Below, piece by piece: positions 55,595-63,831 of a DNA stretch of 64,000 nucleotides. Each line of letters begins with the position of its first letter. Position 1 is the stretch's first letter. Position numbers and translations under genes: made by a program. Origin of the DNA: Streptococcus oralis (lineage in GTDB: Bacteria; Bacillota; Bacilli; Lactobacillales; Streptococcaceae); assembly GCF_016028255.1 (NCBI RefSeq), contig NZ_CP065707.1:883001-947000 (forward strand), given 5' to 3'. The notes below the pieces were generated by a model. It made no database searches, was not told the origin of the DNA, and worked only from the letters and a program-made list of their open reading frames with translations.

Positions 55595-55623
55595 TTGACA
55601 TTGAAATTATTTTGTTATACAAT
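55595..55623 (+). promoter_or_regulatory. Promoter of the lipoprotein gene
   Basis: TTGACA, a 17-base spacer and TACAAT form a near-consensus promoter, 31 bases before the lipoprotein ATG. Confidence 0.88.
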
Positions 55624-55654
55624 GAACTTAATTCTTAATAAAAAGGAGAACATT

Positions 55655-56176
55655 ATGAAGAAAATTATTACAGCCAGTATGGCTCTTTTATCTGTTGTTG
55701 TTTTAGCAGCATGTTCAGGGAAAACAACGTCTGACTCTTCGACTAAGACTTCAAGCTCTGTAGAGAAAACTTCTTCAGAGGCTTCATCAACAACGTCTAG
55801 TTCAAAGACAGAAAATAATGAGGTTGTTTTGATCACCGATGAAGAAATTGACAATGCTAAAACTGTTGGAGATGTGAAGAAAGTCTTTGGTAAACTAGTC
55901 GACAATTATAAAAAGCATGCAGTTGAAATTGGGGAGAAAATTCCAGAGAGTGGAAAAGAAGCATATAACGCCCAAGTTGAACCAGCGCTTAAGTCTATGG
56001 AGACTGTAAGAGAGTCATTTAACGAAAGCCTTTCAAGTATTGGTTCTGATGATACAGTAGTGCCAGAACAAACTCGTACTCTATTTGTTCAACAGTTGAA
56101 AACTGGACGTGATACAATGAAGAAAGCGCTGGAAGCGGCTTATAAAGCAATTGCTCCATACACATCTGGTCAATAA
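55655..56176 (+). CDS. Lipoprotein of unknown function with Ser/Thr-rich linker
   Basis: The ATG at 55655 follows AAAAGGAG and gives 173 residues; the longer frame from 55595 starts inside the promoter. A lipoprotein signal peptide (MKKIITASMALLSVVVLAAC) ends with the lipobox LAAC at residues 17-20. A low-complexity Ser/Thr linker (about 25-55) and a helical domain (about 60-173) follow. The domain is not recognised. It should be anchored on the outer face of the membrane. Confidence 0.88.
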   Translation: MKKIITASMALLSVVVLAACSGKTTSDSSTKTSSSVEKTSSEASSTTSSSKTENNEVVLITDEEIDNAKTVGDVKKVFGKLVDNYKKHAVEIGEKIPESGKEAYNAQVEPALKSMETVRESFNESLSSIGSDDTVVPEQTRTLFVQQLKTGRDTMKKALEAAYKAIAPYTSGQ

Positions 56177-56184
56177 TATAAGAA

Positions 56185-56210
56185 AGTAGGTGTTCGATCA
56201 CCTGCTTTTT
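56185..56210 (+). terminator. Lipoprotein-gene terminator
   Basis: AGTAGGTG-ttcgat-CACCTGCT (one G-T pair) followed by TTTTG. Confidence 0.85.
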
Positions 56211-56287
56211 GATTGCTTCAAATCTAAAGCGATACCTACTTAAATAGCTCCAAATTAATAGCAGAGAGTTTGAAAGAAGTACTAACT

Positions 56288-56358
56288 CTATGAAAAATCC
56301 CTGCAAGCTCTTTCAAAATATGGTAGAATGGATGCAGTAGAATTAGAAAAGGAAATCG
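56288..56358 (+). repeat. Left copy of the 71-bp direct repeat flanking the lipase island
   Basis: This segment matches 60579-60649 at 69 of 71 positions (differences: C/T at 56300 and T/A at 56333). It contains the extended -10 element TGGTAGAAT of the nitroreductase promoter. Here the sequence diverges after the repeat, so this copy can act as promoter for the island. A 22-codon open frame after it (TTG at about 56361) may be a truncated gene start but is not annotated. Confidence 0.9.
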
Positions 56359-56420
56359 CTATTGAACCATGCTAATCTTGAATTCAATGCACAAGATCAT
56401 AGTGGCTATTGGCCCTATAT

Positions 56421-56607
56421 TATAAGGTAATTGAGATCAAGTTGCTTTATAGAATGATATAAGGAGGTGTGTTAATGAATAAGCGTAAAAAATGGGGTAT
56501 TATTGCTTTAGTAATCTGCATTATAGGAGGGATTGTAATGTTTAGTTTGAATCACCAAAAAGAAAAGACATTGGAAGAGAAAATGAGAATCGAACAGGAT
56601 AGGATGG
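56421..56607 (+). repeat. Direct repeat A1: leader and 5' end of the small membrane-protein gene
   Basis: This ~187-bp segment recurs at 58205-58390 with one indel and few substitutions. It holds the AAGGAGG ribosome binding site and the N-terminal coding part of the 56475 gene. Confidence 0.85.
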
Positions 56608-56873
56608 CACTATTTGTGGTTAATAGAGTAAAATTAAAAACACAGAATTCGATTGAAACTATAGAATTCATAGAATTCAGAAAAAATGAAACAACAGGAA
56701 CCTGGCGAATAACACTTGTAATCAATGGAATGGCAACAATATCCCTAGCAGAGGATGCTTTTGGGGATGTTATACGAACATCTGGATATTATTTAGAAGA
56801 CATGGCTGTTGACAAGACGGATATTCCCTATACAAAGACAATTAATAATATAAAAATTAGTTATCTAATCTAA
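56475..56873 (+). CDS. Small membrane-anchored protein 1, candidate immunity protein
   Basis: The ATG at 56475, 7 bases after AAGGAGG, gives 132 residues. A basic start (MNKRKKWG) and one transmembrane helix (about 8-25) lead into a polar extracytoplasmic domain of about 100 residues. Its first ~46 residues are nearly identical to those of the 58258 product; the rest diverges. It has no motif I can name. Three related copies, two of them each directly before a lipase or lipase-fragment gene, suggest lipase-immunity proteins; this is inference. Confidence 0.7.
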   Translation: MNKRKKWGIIALVICIIGGIVMFSLNHQKEKTLEEKMRIEQDRMALFVVNRVKLKTQNSIETIEFIEFRKNETTGTWRITLVINGMATISLAEDAFGDVIRTSGYYLEDMAVDKTDIPYTKTINNIKISYLI

Positions 56874-56929
56874 TAGTAGTATAGAGATGAGATATGATAT
56901 AATAAACGGAAATGGATTGAGGGGAAATT

Positions 56930-57358
56930 ATGGTTAAAATAAGCAATAATATATTAGGAATAGTCTATATCATTTCTTACCTATGTCTTCTTTATTGTCT
57001 CTGGTTGTGGAATGGTCCAACGTTCCTTTTTTTGACATTTATTTTCTGGGGTCTTCCCTTGTTGATAATAATCCTTCCCTTATTAGGTATATGGATATTT
57101 ACAAGCTTGAAATCCCTGGTTTTGATTGGTTATGTGGCAAGTCTATTGAACAGTTATTATCTTTATTTGGTTCTTAGAAATTTTCATTTGGAGAGGATTA
57201 CTGATACAGCAGGACATAAAATTCCATTATCACCGTGGTTATCTGTTGCAATTATTGTGGTTGATTGTTTGTTTTTATCAGTAGCTACATTGGGATTTTA
57301 TAAAAACTTCATCTTACCTTTCTTTAAAAAGAATGACATAGACAAGGAGTTACCATGA
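56930..57358 (+). CDS. Four-helix membrane protein in the lipase island
   Basis: The 142-residue protein has about four transmembrane helices (about 9-27, 29-56, 58-80 and 104-126) and begins VKISNNILGIVYIISYLCLL. No motif was recognised. It overlaps the next small membrane-protein gene by 4 bases (ATGA), so it belongs to the same operon. Confidence 0.65.
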   Translation: MVKISNNILGIVYIISYLCLLYCLWLWNGPTFLFLTFIFWGLPLLIIILPLLGIWIFTSLKSLVLIGYVASLLNSYYLYLVLRNFHLERITDTAGHKIPLSPWLSVAIIVVDCLFLSVATLGFYKNFILPFFKKNDIDKELP

Positions 57359-57777
57359 AAAAACGAATCAAAATGAGTATCATCACTTTAGTAATCTGTA
57401 TTATAGGAGGAATCGTGATGTTTAGTTTAAATCATCCAAATAGTAAAAATTTTGAGAATAAATTAACTTTGACAAAAACGCAACAGGATACTGTAGTTAA
57501 AAGAATTATTAAAGGATATGATGTAGATTCAGTCAAATTTATAGAATTTACCAAGGATAAGAAAACTGGTACTTATTTATTAAATATTGAATTAAGAAAA
57601 AATGGACTAAATAAGGAAACGACGATTCCTTTTAGAGACTTGAAAAGACTTAATAATGATACGGATTCATTGGGTCTTAACCCTGTTTCTGATTTTAAAG
57701 ATTTCCAGAGAAGTCAACCTTTAGCGATACAAGATATTAGTATAAATGACATAACGATAAATTATTTAGGAGAATAA
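57355..57777 (+). CDS. Small membrane-anchored protein 2, candidate immunity protein
   Basis: The 140-residue protein begins MKKRIKMSIITLVICIIGGI and has the same one-helix-plus-polar-domain layout as the 56475 and 58258 products, but a more diverged sequence. It starts inside the preceding gene's stop (ATGA) and lies directly before the truncated lipase gene (stop then ATG without a gap). Confidence 0.7.
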   Translation: MKKRIKMSIITLVICIIGGIVMFSLNHPNSKNFENKLTLTKTQQDTVVKRIIKGYDVDSVKFIEFTKDKKTGTYLLNIELRKNGLNKETTIPFRDLKRLNNDTDSLGLNPVSDFKDFQRSQPLAIQDISINDITINYLGE

Positions 57778-58185
57778 ATGGGAATTACGGAAGAAAAAAT
57801 CAATTGGATAGCAGAACAATCATATTGGGTTGAGAAAAAGCGAAATGATGTGATGTATCATCCTACAGAAGGTGAAGAGTATTATTATAATCCAGATAAT
57901 GTAGAATTGGGTAAGTTTAAAGTAATCTTTAATCCTATAGACAACACCTCCAACGGTATGCAGGCGATGGCGGTTGCTCCTGTGGATAAAAATGGGAATG
58001 TGGATTATAGCCATGTAGCGATTGCTTATGCAGGGACGAATAAAGATGACATAAAAGACATTGAAACGGATCTACAGTCTTTAGGTCTTGGGAGGGATAA
58101 ACTACAGCTTCGTTCTAGCCTAAATTCTGCGAAAGTAGTAGTTCCTCAGTTTGTGACAGCCTTGAATTATGCCAATGTTAATTAA
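57778..58185 (+). pseudogene. Truncated lipase, N-terminal part only
   Basis: The 135-residue frame aligns with the first ~120 residues of the 58650-59861 lipase, including the identical stretch NPIDNTSNGMQAMAVAPVDK and the YAGTNKDD segment. It ends at FVTALNYANVN just before the catalytic serine would appear. The DNA of 57916-58047 is nearly identical to 58758-58889. It is best read as a lipase gene that has lost its 3' part; it could still encode a small non-catalytic protein. Confidence 0.7.
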
Positions 58186-58204
58186 ATAGCCATTTATGTT
58201 ATAC

Positions 58205-58390
58205 TATAAGGTAGTTGAGGCTAGTTACTTTATAGAATAATATAAGGAGGTGTGTTAATGAATAAGCGTAAAAAATGGGGTATTATTACTTTAGTAATCT
58301 GTATTATAGGAGGGATTGTAATGTTTAGTTTGAATCACCAAAAAGAAAAGACATTGGAAGAGAAAATGAGGATCGAACAGGATAGGATGG
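58205..58390 (+). repeat. Direct repeat A2: leader and 5' end of the second small membrane-protein gene
   Basis: Second copy of the segment at 56421-56607, carrying the same AAGGAGG and N-terminal coding sequence. Confidence 0.85.
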
Positions 58391-58653
58391 CGTTATACTT
58401 AGTCAATCATTACGAAGGAGTTCGCACGGTAGAATTCGAATCTTTCTCTAAAGATAATATAACAGGAACATGGAGTGGTGATGCGCTTGTTAATGATAAG
58501 TACTATGTTAGATTCACATTATGGAATCTAGGTGGTGAGATTAGCATGTCCCAACTAACATCTAGAAATTCAGGTGAGGTTTTAGAGAAGAGAAAACAGA
58601 TTGATAGTAAATCAGACTTGGACATAGATGTAAGATATGGTAAATTAAAATGA
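58258..58653 (+). CDS. Small membrane-anchored protein 3, candidate lipase immunity
   Basis: The 131-residue protein starts at ATG 58258, 7 bases after AAGGAGG. Its N-terminus (MNKRKKWGIITLVICIIGGI) is a membrane anchor shared with the 56475 product, followed by a different polar domain. It overlaps the full-length lipase gene by 4 bases (ATGA), which makes it the most likely cognate immunity protein. No function is proven. Confidence 0.72.
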   Translation: MNKRKKWGIITLVICIIGGIVMFSLNHQKEKTLEEKMRIEQDRMALYLVNHYEGVRTVEFESFSKDNITGTWSGDALVNDKYYVRFTLWNLGGEISMSQLTSRNSGEVLEKRKQIDSKSDLDIDVRYGKLK

Positions 58654-59861
58654 TAACTGAAAAAGATTATAGATATATTGCTGATGATGTTTATAAAGTG
58701 GATGCTCTAAAGGTGAATAGGCCTTATAGTAAGGGTGATTTAGTTGGGAACGATCGGTTTAAAGTAATCTCTAATCCTATAGACAACACCTCCAACGGTA
58801 TGCAGGCGATGGCAGTTGCTCCTGTGGATAAAAATGGGAATGTGGATTATAGCCATGTAGTGATTGCCTATGCAGGGACGAATAAAGACGATCGACTTGA
58901 CATCCAAACAGATATCCAATCAATAGGATTTGGTGATAGACAGGTGTTGTCGGATTTGAAAACAAAGACATTTAGAAAATCTCAATTTCAAACGGCTCTG
59001 AGTTTTGCGGAAGAAATCGAAAAAACTTTTCCCTCTGCTAAAATTACAACTGCGGGGCATTCGCTTGGAGAGTCTCTGGCTATGTATGTCGCTTTAAAGC
59101 GAGGTTATGCCAATGTTGGGTATAATGGGCCAGATATTCATAACTTGATTTCGAAAGAAGAAATCAAGTATATGCAAGAACATCCAGAACAATTTCGCAA
59201 TTTCCGTCATAAGTATGATGTTATTGGCAATATTACGGGAAATACGACTCAAACAGCTATATTTCCCTACATCTACCCTGCAAAAGATAACTGGGGTGAC
59301 AAGTTAGAATATCATAACTTGTCCCAGTGGCGATTTGATGAGAATGGCCAGCTAGTTGATTTGGACGGAAAACGAGTCACGAATCTCAAAGTAACGGCGC
59401 TAGCAGAAGCAACAGCAGGTATGTACCGCTACCAAAAAATCAAAAGCTACCTCTCGGCAGATGGTTTGTCAAGCAAGGAAGAAATATACTTGGATAGCTT
59501 GCAGGGGATGGCACTAGGGGAAGGAATGGCTAATGCGGCTCGAGCTGGTGCAGACGACGTCAAGCACCTTCAAGAAGAGGTGGTGTCAAAAGCACAAGAA
59601 CTATGGAATCAGCTTGACTTTAGTAGTTTCCGATACCTGAGTTATGATGAAGTTCTATCGACTTTTGTGTCTGCGGGTGTGACTCAGGATACGATTGTCG
59701 ATTCAGTTAAGCAAGATTTTGAGCAAATGAATCAAAAGGTTGAAAAACTAGCCACAGAGTTTGATACCCTTAACCAACAGATTATCCAAGTCATTGAGAG
59801 TAAACTAGCTACAGATAAGGAATTGGCAGGAGAATTTAGAAAATGGAACAGTCGGATTTAG
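58650..59861 (+). CDS. Lipase-domain protein with helical C-terminus (TslA-like layout)
   Basis: The 403-residue protein has an alpha/beta-hydrolase lipase domain at about 35-240: YAGTNKDD near 74-81 for the oxyanion region, the nucleophile elbow GHSLGES with Ser138, a candidate Asp190 (KYDVIGNITG) and His222 (EYHNLSQW). The C-terminal ~150 residues are predicted helical with a coiled-coil-like end. There is no signal peptide. An N-terminal toxin domain followed by a helical targeting domain, with two small helical proteins encoded next door, is the layout of the S. aureus type VII-secreted lipase TslA. That role here is inferred from layout; lipase fold is well supported. Confidence 0.78.
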   Translation: MITEKDYRYIADDVYKVDALKVNRPYSKGDLVGNDRFKVISNPIDNTSNGMQAMAVAPVDKNGNVDYSHVVIAYAGTNKDDRLDIQTDIQSIGFGDRQVLSDLKTKTFRKSQFQTALSFAEEIEKTFPSAKITTAGHSLGESLAMYVALKRGYANVGYNGPDIHNLISKEEIKYMQEHPEQFRNFRHKYDVIGNITGNTTQTAIFPYIYPAKDNWGDKLEYHNLSQWRFDENGQLVDLDGKRVTNLKVTALAEATAGMYRYQKIKSYLSADGLSSKEEIYLDSLQGMALGEGMANAARAGADDVKHLQEEVVSKAQELWNQLDFSSFRYLSYDEVLSTFVSAGVTQDTIVDSVKQDFEQMNQKVEKLATEFDTLNQQIIQVIESKLATDKELAGEFRKWNSRI

Positions 59862-60235
59862 TCTTCCAAAAGTTAAAAGCAAAAGAAAAAGAGTATTGTG
59901 ATTTGGAAGATGAGTATCTAAAGCGGAAAGCAACTTTTACGAATCAACGCAATGAACTCTATGAACGTCGAGACCGCCTTGCCCGAATCGTCGAAGACGA
60001 AGCTAGCAAAATGGATGCCTTTCTTCAAAAAGGACAACACAGTTACCAAGATGGAGAACAGTTTTATAGAAGTTTACAACAATTGATGGAGGATTCTCAA
60101 TTTATGTGTAGGCGCAGAGAAGATGAATTGCAGTATCGAGAGGATTTGTTAAACAGAGATTATCGTAAAAAGCAAGATGAGTTAGAACAGACAATCGGAG
60201 ATTTAAGGAGGTCATATGCTCGCACCATTAAATGA
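59843..60235 (+). CDS. Coiled-coil helical protein, candidate secretion partner 1
   Basis: The 130-residue protein is highly charged and almost entirely helical, with heptad-like spacing (LKAKEKEYCDLEDEYLKRKA, later RRREDELQYREDLLNRDY). It has no signal peptide or known motif. The gene overlaps the lipase gene by 19 bases. Small helical partners encoded after a toxin are typical of LXG-like type VII effectors (Lap/TlaA-like). Confidence 0.65.
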   Translation: MEQSDLVFQKLKAKEKEYCDLEDEYLKRKATFTNQRNELYERRDRLARIVEDEASKMDAFLQKGQHSYQDGEQFYRSLQQLMEDSQFMCRRREDELQYREDLLNRDYRKKQDELEQTIGDLRRSYARTIK

Positions 60236-60509
60236 ATATTATACAGATGAAGAATATGAATTTGCTTTACGTCAGATGTATCGCATGATGGAGAAGAATA
60301 GAATCTATACAATGGCGACAGTAATCCTAAAGGAAAAAAATTCTTTGCAAACCAACTATAAAGAAAAAGTGAGAGAAAGTGCGGAGGAGACAAAAGTCGC
60401 TATTAGGAAAATAAAATCTCAGATGGATACGGCCATAAAAGGTCAGGTAAAGAAAAAGTTGGAAGAAGTGACAACGGAGAAGCTATCTCAGTATGATTCC
60501 ATTTGCTAA
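60216..60509 (+). CDS. Small helical protein, candidate secretion partner 2
   Basis: The 97-residue protein begins MLAPLNEYYTDEEYEFALRQ and is helical and Lys/Glu-rich through its C-terminus. It starts inside the previous gene behind AAGGAGG, with 20 bases of overlap, and is followed by a terminator. Together with the 130-residue neighbour it could form the two-partner set seen with TslA-type lipases. Confidence 0.62.
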   Translation: MLAPLNEYYTDEEYEFALRQMYRMMEKNRIYTMATVILKEKNSLQTNYKEKVRESAEETKVAIRKIKSQMDTAIKGQVKKKLEEVTTEKLSQYDSIC

Positions 60510-60541
60510 TTTTATAGTGAGTGATATAGAATAATTATTAC

Positions 60542-60567
60542 AAACTGCACAGAGCAGTTTTTTTTGC
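60542..60567 (+). terminator. Terminator of the lipase island
   Basis: AAACTGC-acaga-GCAGTTT followed by TTTTT, just before the right direct repeat. Confidence 0.9.
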
Positions 60568-60578
60568 TCTTGCTTTTC

Positions 60579-60649
60579 CTATGAAAAATCTCTGCAAGCT
60601 CTTTCAAAATATGGTAGAATGGAAGCAGTAGAATTAGAAAAGGAAATCG
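60579..60649 (+). repeat. Right copy of the 71-bp direct repeat, with nitroreductase promoter
   Basis: This copy runs directly into the nitroreductase ribosome binding site. It contains the extended -10 TGGTAGAAT (60612-60620) with a weak -35. It is the resident copy; the left copy at 56288-56358 appears to be a duplicate made when the island was inserted. Confidence 0.9.
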
Positions 60650-60652
60650 ATT

Positions 60653-61258
60653 ATGAAATTTCTTGAATTAAACAAAAAACGTCATGCGACCAAGCATTTC
60701 ACTGATAAGCCGGTGGATCCCAAAGATGTACGCACGGCTATCGAAATCGCAACTTTGGCTCCAAGTGCCCACAATAGCCAGCCATGGAAGTTTGTGGTCG
60801 TTCGTGAGAAAAATGCTGAATTGGCAAAATTAGCTTATGGTTCGAACTTTGAGCAGGTATCGTCAGCGCCAGTGACCATTGCCTTGTTTACTGATGCAGA
60901 CCTGGCTAAACGTGCTCGCAAGATTGCCCGAGTTGGTGGTGCGAACAATTTCTCAGAGGAGCAGCTTCAATACTTTATGAAAAATTTGCCTGCAGAATTT
61001 GCGCGTTACAGTGACCAACAGGTCAGTGACTACCTGGCCCTCAATGCAGGTTTGGTTGCCATGAACTTGGTTCTCGCTCTTACAGACCAAGGAATTGGTT
61101 CTAACATTATCCTTGGATTTGACAAATCAAAAACCAACGAAGTTTTGGAAATTGAAGACCGTTTCCGCCCAGAACTTTTGATTACAGTGGGTTACACAGA
61201 CGAAAAATTAGAACCAAGCTACCGCTTGCCAGTAGATGAAATCATCGAGAAAAGATAG
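60653..61258 (+). CDS. Nitroreductase-family FMN oxidoreductase
   Basis: The 201-residue protein has the nitroreductase fold: KKRHATKHFTDKPVDPKDV at the N-terminus, ATLAPSAHNSQPWKFVVV for FMN binding, and ALTDQGIGSNIILGF near the C-terminus. It reduces nitro or quinone compounds with NAD(P)H; the natural substrate is unknown. It is followed 12 bases later by pepV. Confidence 0.92.
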   Translation: MKFLELNKKRHATKHFTDKPVDPKDVRTAIEIATLAPSAHNSQPWKFVVVREKNAELAKLAYGSNFEQVSSAPVTIALFTDADLAKRARKIARVGGANNFSEEQLQYFMKNLPAEFARYSDQQVSDYLALNAGLVAMNLVLALTDQGIGSNIILGFDKSKTNEVLEIEDRFRPELLITVGYTDEKLEPSYRLPVDEIIEKR

Positions 61259-61270
61259 AAAGAAGAAAAA

Positions 61271-62671
61271 ATGACAGCAATTGATTTTACAGCAGAAGTA
61301 GAAAAACGCAAAGAAGACCTCTTGGCTGACTTGTTTAGCCTTTTGGAAATCAACTCAGAACGTGACGACAGCAAGGCCGATGCTGAACATCCATTTGGTC
61401 CTGGTCCGGTAAAAGCCTTGGAGAAATTCCTTGAAATCGCAGACCGTGATGGTTATCCAACTAAAAATGTTGATAACTATGCAGGACATTTCGAGTTTGG
61501 TGATGGAGAAGAAGTTCTTGGAATTTTTGCCCACATGGACGTAGTGCCTGCTGGTAGCGGTTGGGACACAGATCCCTATACACCAACTATCAAAGATGGT
61601 CGCCTTTATGCGCGTGGAGCTTCTGATGACAAGGGTCCTACAACAGCTTGTTACTATGGTTTGAAAATCATCAAAGAATTGGGTCTTCCAACTTCTAAGA
61701 AAGTTCGTTTCATTGTCGGAACAGACGAAGAATCAGGTTGGGCAGACATGGACTACTACTTTGAGCACGTAGGACTTGCGAAACCAGACTTCGGTTTCTC
61801 TCCAGATGCTGAATTCCCTATCATCAATGGTGAAAAAGGAAACATCACAGAATACCTCCACTTTGCAGGTGAAAATGCTGGTGCTGCCCGTCTTCACAGC
61901 TTCACAGGTGGTTTGCGTGAAAACATGGTACCTGAATCAGCAACAGCACTTGTTTCAGGTGACTTGGCTGACTTGCAAGCTAAACTAGATTCCTTTGTTG
62001 CAGAGCACAAACTTAGAGGAGAACTCCAAGAAGAAAACGGTCAGTACAAGGTGACTGTGATTGGTAAATCTGCCCATGGTGCTATGCCTGCTTCAGGTGT
62101 CAATGGAGCTACTTACCTAGCATTCTTCCTCAGTCAGTTTGACTTTGCTGGGCCTGCAAAAGACTACCTTGACATCGCTGGTAAGATTCTCTTGAATGAC
62201 CATGAAGGTGAAAATCTCAAGGTTGCTCATGTTGATGAAAAGATGGGTGCCCTTTCTATGAATGCGGGTGTCTTCCGCTTCGATGAAACAAGTGCTGACA
62301 ATACCATTGCCCTCAACTTCCGTTATCCAAAAGGAACAAGTCCAGAACAAATCAAGTCAATCCTTGAAAACTTACCAGTTGCTTCTGTTAGCCTTTCTGA
62401 ACACGGTCATACCCCTCACTATGTACCAATGGAAGATCCACTCGTTCAAACCTTGTTGAATGTTTATGAAAAACAAACTGGTCTCCAAGGTCACGAGCAA
62501 GTCATCGGTGGTGGTACCTTTGGTCGCTTGCTGGAACGTGGAGTTGCCTACGGTGCCATGTTCCTAGACTCTATTGACACCATGCACCAAGCTAATGAAT
62601 TTATCGCCTTGGACGATCTCTTCCGAGCAGCAGCAATCTATGCAGAAGCTATCTATGAATTAATCAAATAA
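61271..62671 (+). CDS. pepV: Dipeptidase PepV
   Basis: PepV is a zinc-dependent dipeptidase of the M20 family. The 466-residue protein has GIFAHMDVVPAGSGWDTDPY (His/Asp ligands), the bridging Asp in YARGASDDKGPTTACYYGL, IVGTDEESGWADMDYYF (Glu base and Glu ligand) and HGAMPASGVNGATYLA. It is co-transcribed with the nitroreductase gene. Confidence 0.96.
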   Translation: MTAIDFTAEVEKRKEDLLADLFSLLEINSERDDSKADAEHPFGPGPVKALEKFLEIADRDGYPTKNVDNYAGHFEFGDGEEVLGIFAHMDVVPAGSGWDTDPYTPTIKDGRLYARGASDDKGPTTACYYGLKIIKELGLPTSKKVRFIVGTDEESGWADMDYYFEHVGLAKPDFGFSPDAEFPIINGEKGNITEYLHFAGENAGAARLHSFTGGLRENMVPESATALVSGDLADLQAKLDSFVAEHKLRGELQEENGQYKVTVIGKSAHGAMPASGVNGATYLAFFLSQFDFAGPAKDYLDIAGKILLNDHEGENLKVAHVDEKMGALSMNAGVFRFDETSADNTIALNFRYPKGTSPEQIKSILENLPVASVSLSEHGHTPHYVPMEDPLVQTLLNVYEKQTGLQGHEQVIGGGTFGRLLERGVAYGAMFLDSIDTMHQANEFIALDDLFRAAAIYAEAIYELIK

Positions 62672-62677
62672 AACGAT

Positions 62678-62712
62678 AGAAGTCTGAGATTGTATGCTTG
62701 GACTTCTTTTTG
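62678..62712 (+). terminator. pepV terminator
   Basis: AGAAGTC (62678-62684) and GACTTCT (62701-62707) form the stem, followed by TTTTG. Confidence 0.75.
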
Positions 62713-62724
62713 GAGGGAAAACAG

Positions 62725-63309
62725 ATGTCTCAAATCGAAAGAATCAAGCAAGCCATTATGGCGGATCCGCAAAATACCAGCTATACAGAACGTGGAATCG
62801 AACCTCTCTTTGCGGCGCCAAAAACTGCCCGCATCAATATTGTCGGTCAGGCTCCTGGGCTTAAAACGCAAGAAGCTGGGATTTATTGGAAGGATAAGAG
62901 TGGCGATCGCTTGCGTGAGTGGCTAGGTGTGGATGAAGACACCTTTTACAATTCGGGCTTGTTTGCAGTTATTCCCATAGACTTTTATTTCCCAGGACAT
63001 GGAAAATCGGGCGACCTTCCACCCCGTAAAGGCTTTGCCGAAAAATGGCACCCACAACTCCTCAAGGAATGTCCAAATATTGAATTGACCCTTTTGATTG
63101 GCCAGTATGCCCAAGCCTACTATTTACATGAGAAAATCAGTGGCAAGGTAACAGAGCGGGTAAAACACTACAAAGACTATTTGCCAGAATATTTTCCTCT
63201 AGTTCACCCTTCTCCTCGTAATCAAATCTGGATGGCTAAGAATCCTTGGTTTGAGTCAGAAGTGGTGCCAGAGTTGCAAGCATTGGTACAAAAGATTATT
63301 CATCAATAA
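62725..63309 (+). CDS. Uracil-DNA glycosylase-superfamily protein
   Basis: The ATG at 62725 (MSQIERIKQAIMADPQNTSY), behind GGAGGG, gives 194 residues; the longer frame starts in the terminator. It has VGQAPGLKTQEAGIYWKD near the N-terminus, a PIDFYFPGHGKSGDLPPRK segment and the terminal HPSPRNQIW motif of the superfamily. It is not the classical Ung, so its base preference is unknown. It precedes the YbaK-like gene by 12 bases. Confidence 0.85.
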   Translation: MSQIERIKQAIMADPQNTSYTERGIEPLFAAPKTARINIVGQAPGLKTQEAGIYWKDKSGDRLREWLGVDEDTFYNSGLFAVIPIDFYFPGHGKSGDLPPRKGFAEKWHPQLLKECPNIELTLLIGQYAQAYYLHEKISGKVTERVKHYKDYLPEYFPLVHPSPRNQIWMAKNPWFESEVVPELQALVQKIIHQ

Positions 63310-63321
63310 AGGAGAAAAACT

Positions 63322-63813
63322 ATGGACGCTTATCAACAAGTAGCTAATACCTTGCAAGAGTTGGGAATCACCTTTGATGTGGTGGAGCACCCACCTGTAT
63401 TTACGACAGAGCAGGCAGATAGCTATATTGAAGGAATGGAAGGAGTCCGGACTAAGTCCATGTTTTTGACCGATAGGAAGAAAACCCAGTACTATCTACT
63501 CATAATGGATGACAAGAAACGATTGGATATGGATGACTTTAAAGTTCAAGTGGGAGCTAATCGGATTCGCATGGCTTCAGCAGATTCTTTGGCTGAGAAA
63601 ATGAACCTGTCAGCAGGGACGGTGTCACCTTTTGGTTTGTTGAATAATGCAGAAAAAGATATTCAGGTATACTTTGACAAAGATATTTTGTCAGAAGAGA
63701 TCATGACTTTCCATCCCAATACCAATGAAAAGACTATTTTTATTAAAACCCAAGACTTGTTCCGATTTTTAGAGTCGATTGGATTTACCTATGGGGTTTT
63801 AATCTTGCCTTAA
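63322..63813 (+). CDS. YbaK/ProX-like prolyl-tRNA editing protein
   Basis: The 163-residue protein is one YbaK domain (TFDVVEHPPVFTTEQADSY, FLTDRKKTQYYLLIMDDKKR, and the C-terminal GTVSPFGLLN motif). Such free-standing editing proteins hydrolyse mischarged Ala- or Cys-tRNA-Pro. It lies in an operon-like run with its neighbours. Confidence 0.88.
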   Translation: MDAYQQVANTLQELGITFDVVEHPPVFTTEQADSYIEGMEGVRTKSMFLTDRKKTQYYLLIMDDKKRLDMDDFKVQVGANRIRMASADSLAEKMNLSAGTVSPFGLLNNAEKDIQVYFDKDILSEEIMTFHPNTNEKTIFIKTQDLFRFLESIGFTYGVLILP

Positions 63814-63831
63814 TGGCATCAAAAAGAAGAA

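Noticed and set aside
56288..60649. Type VII secretion machinery within the lipase island
   Set aside because: No FtsK/SpoIIIE-type EssC ATPase, EsxA-like WXG100 protein or other Ess component is encoded in the window; only effector-like and partner-like genes are present.
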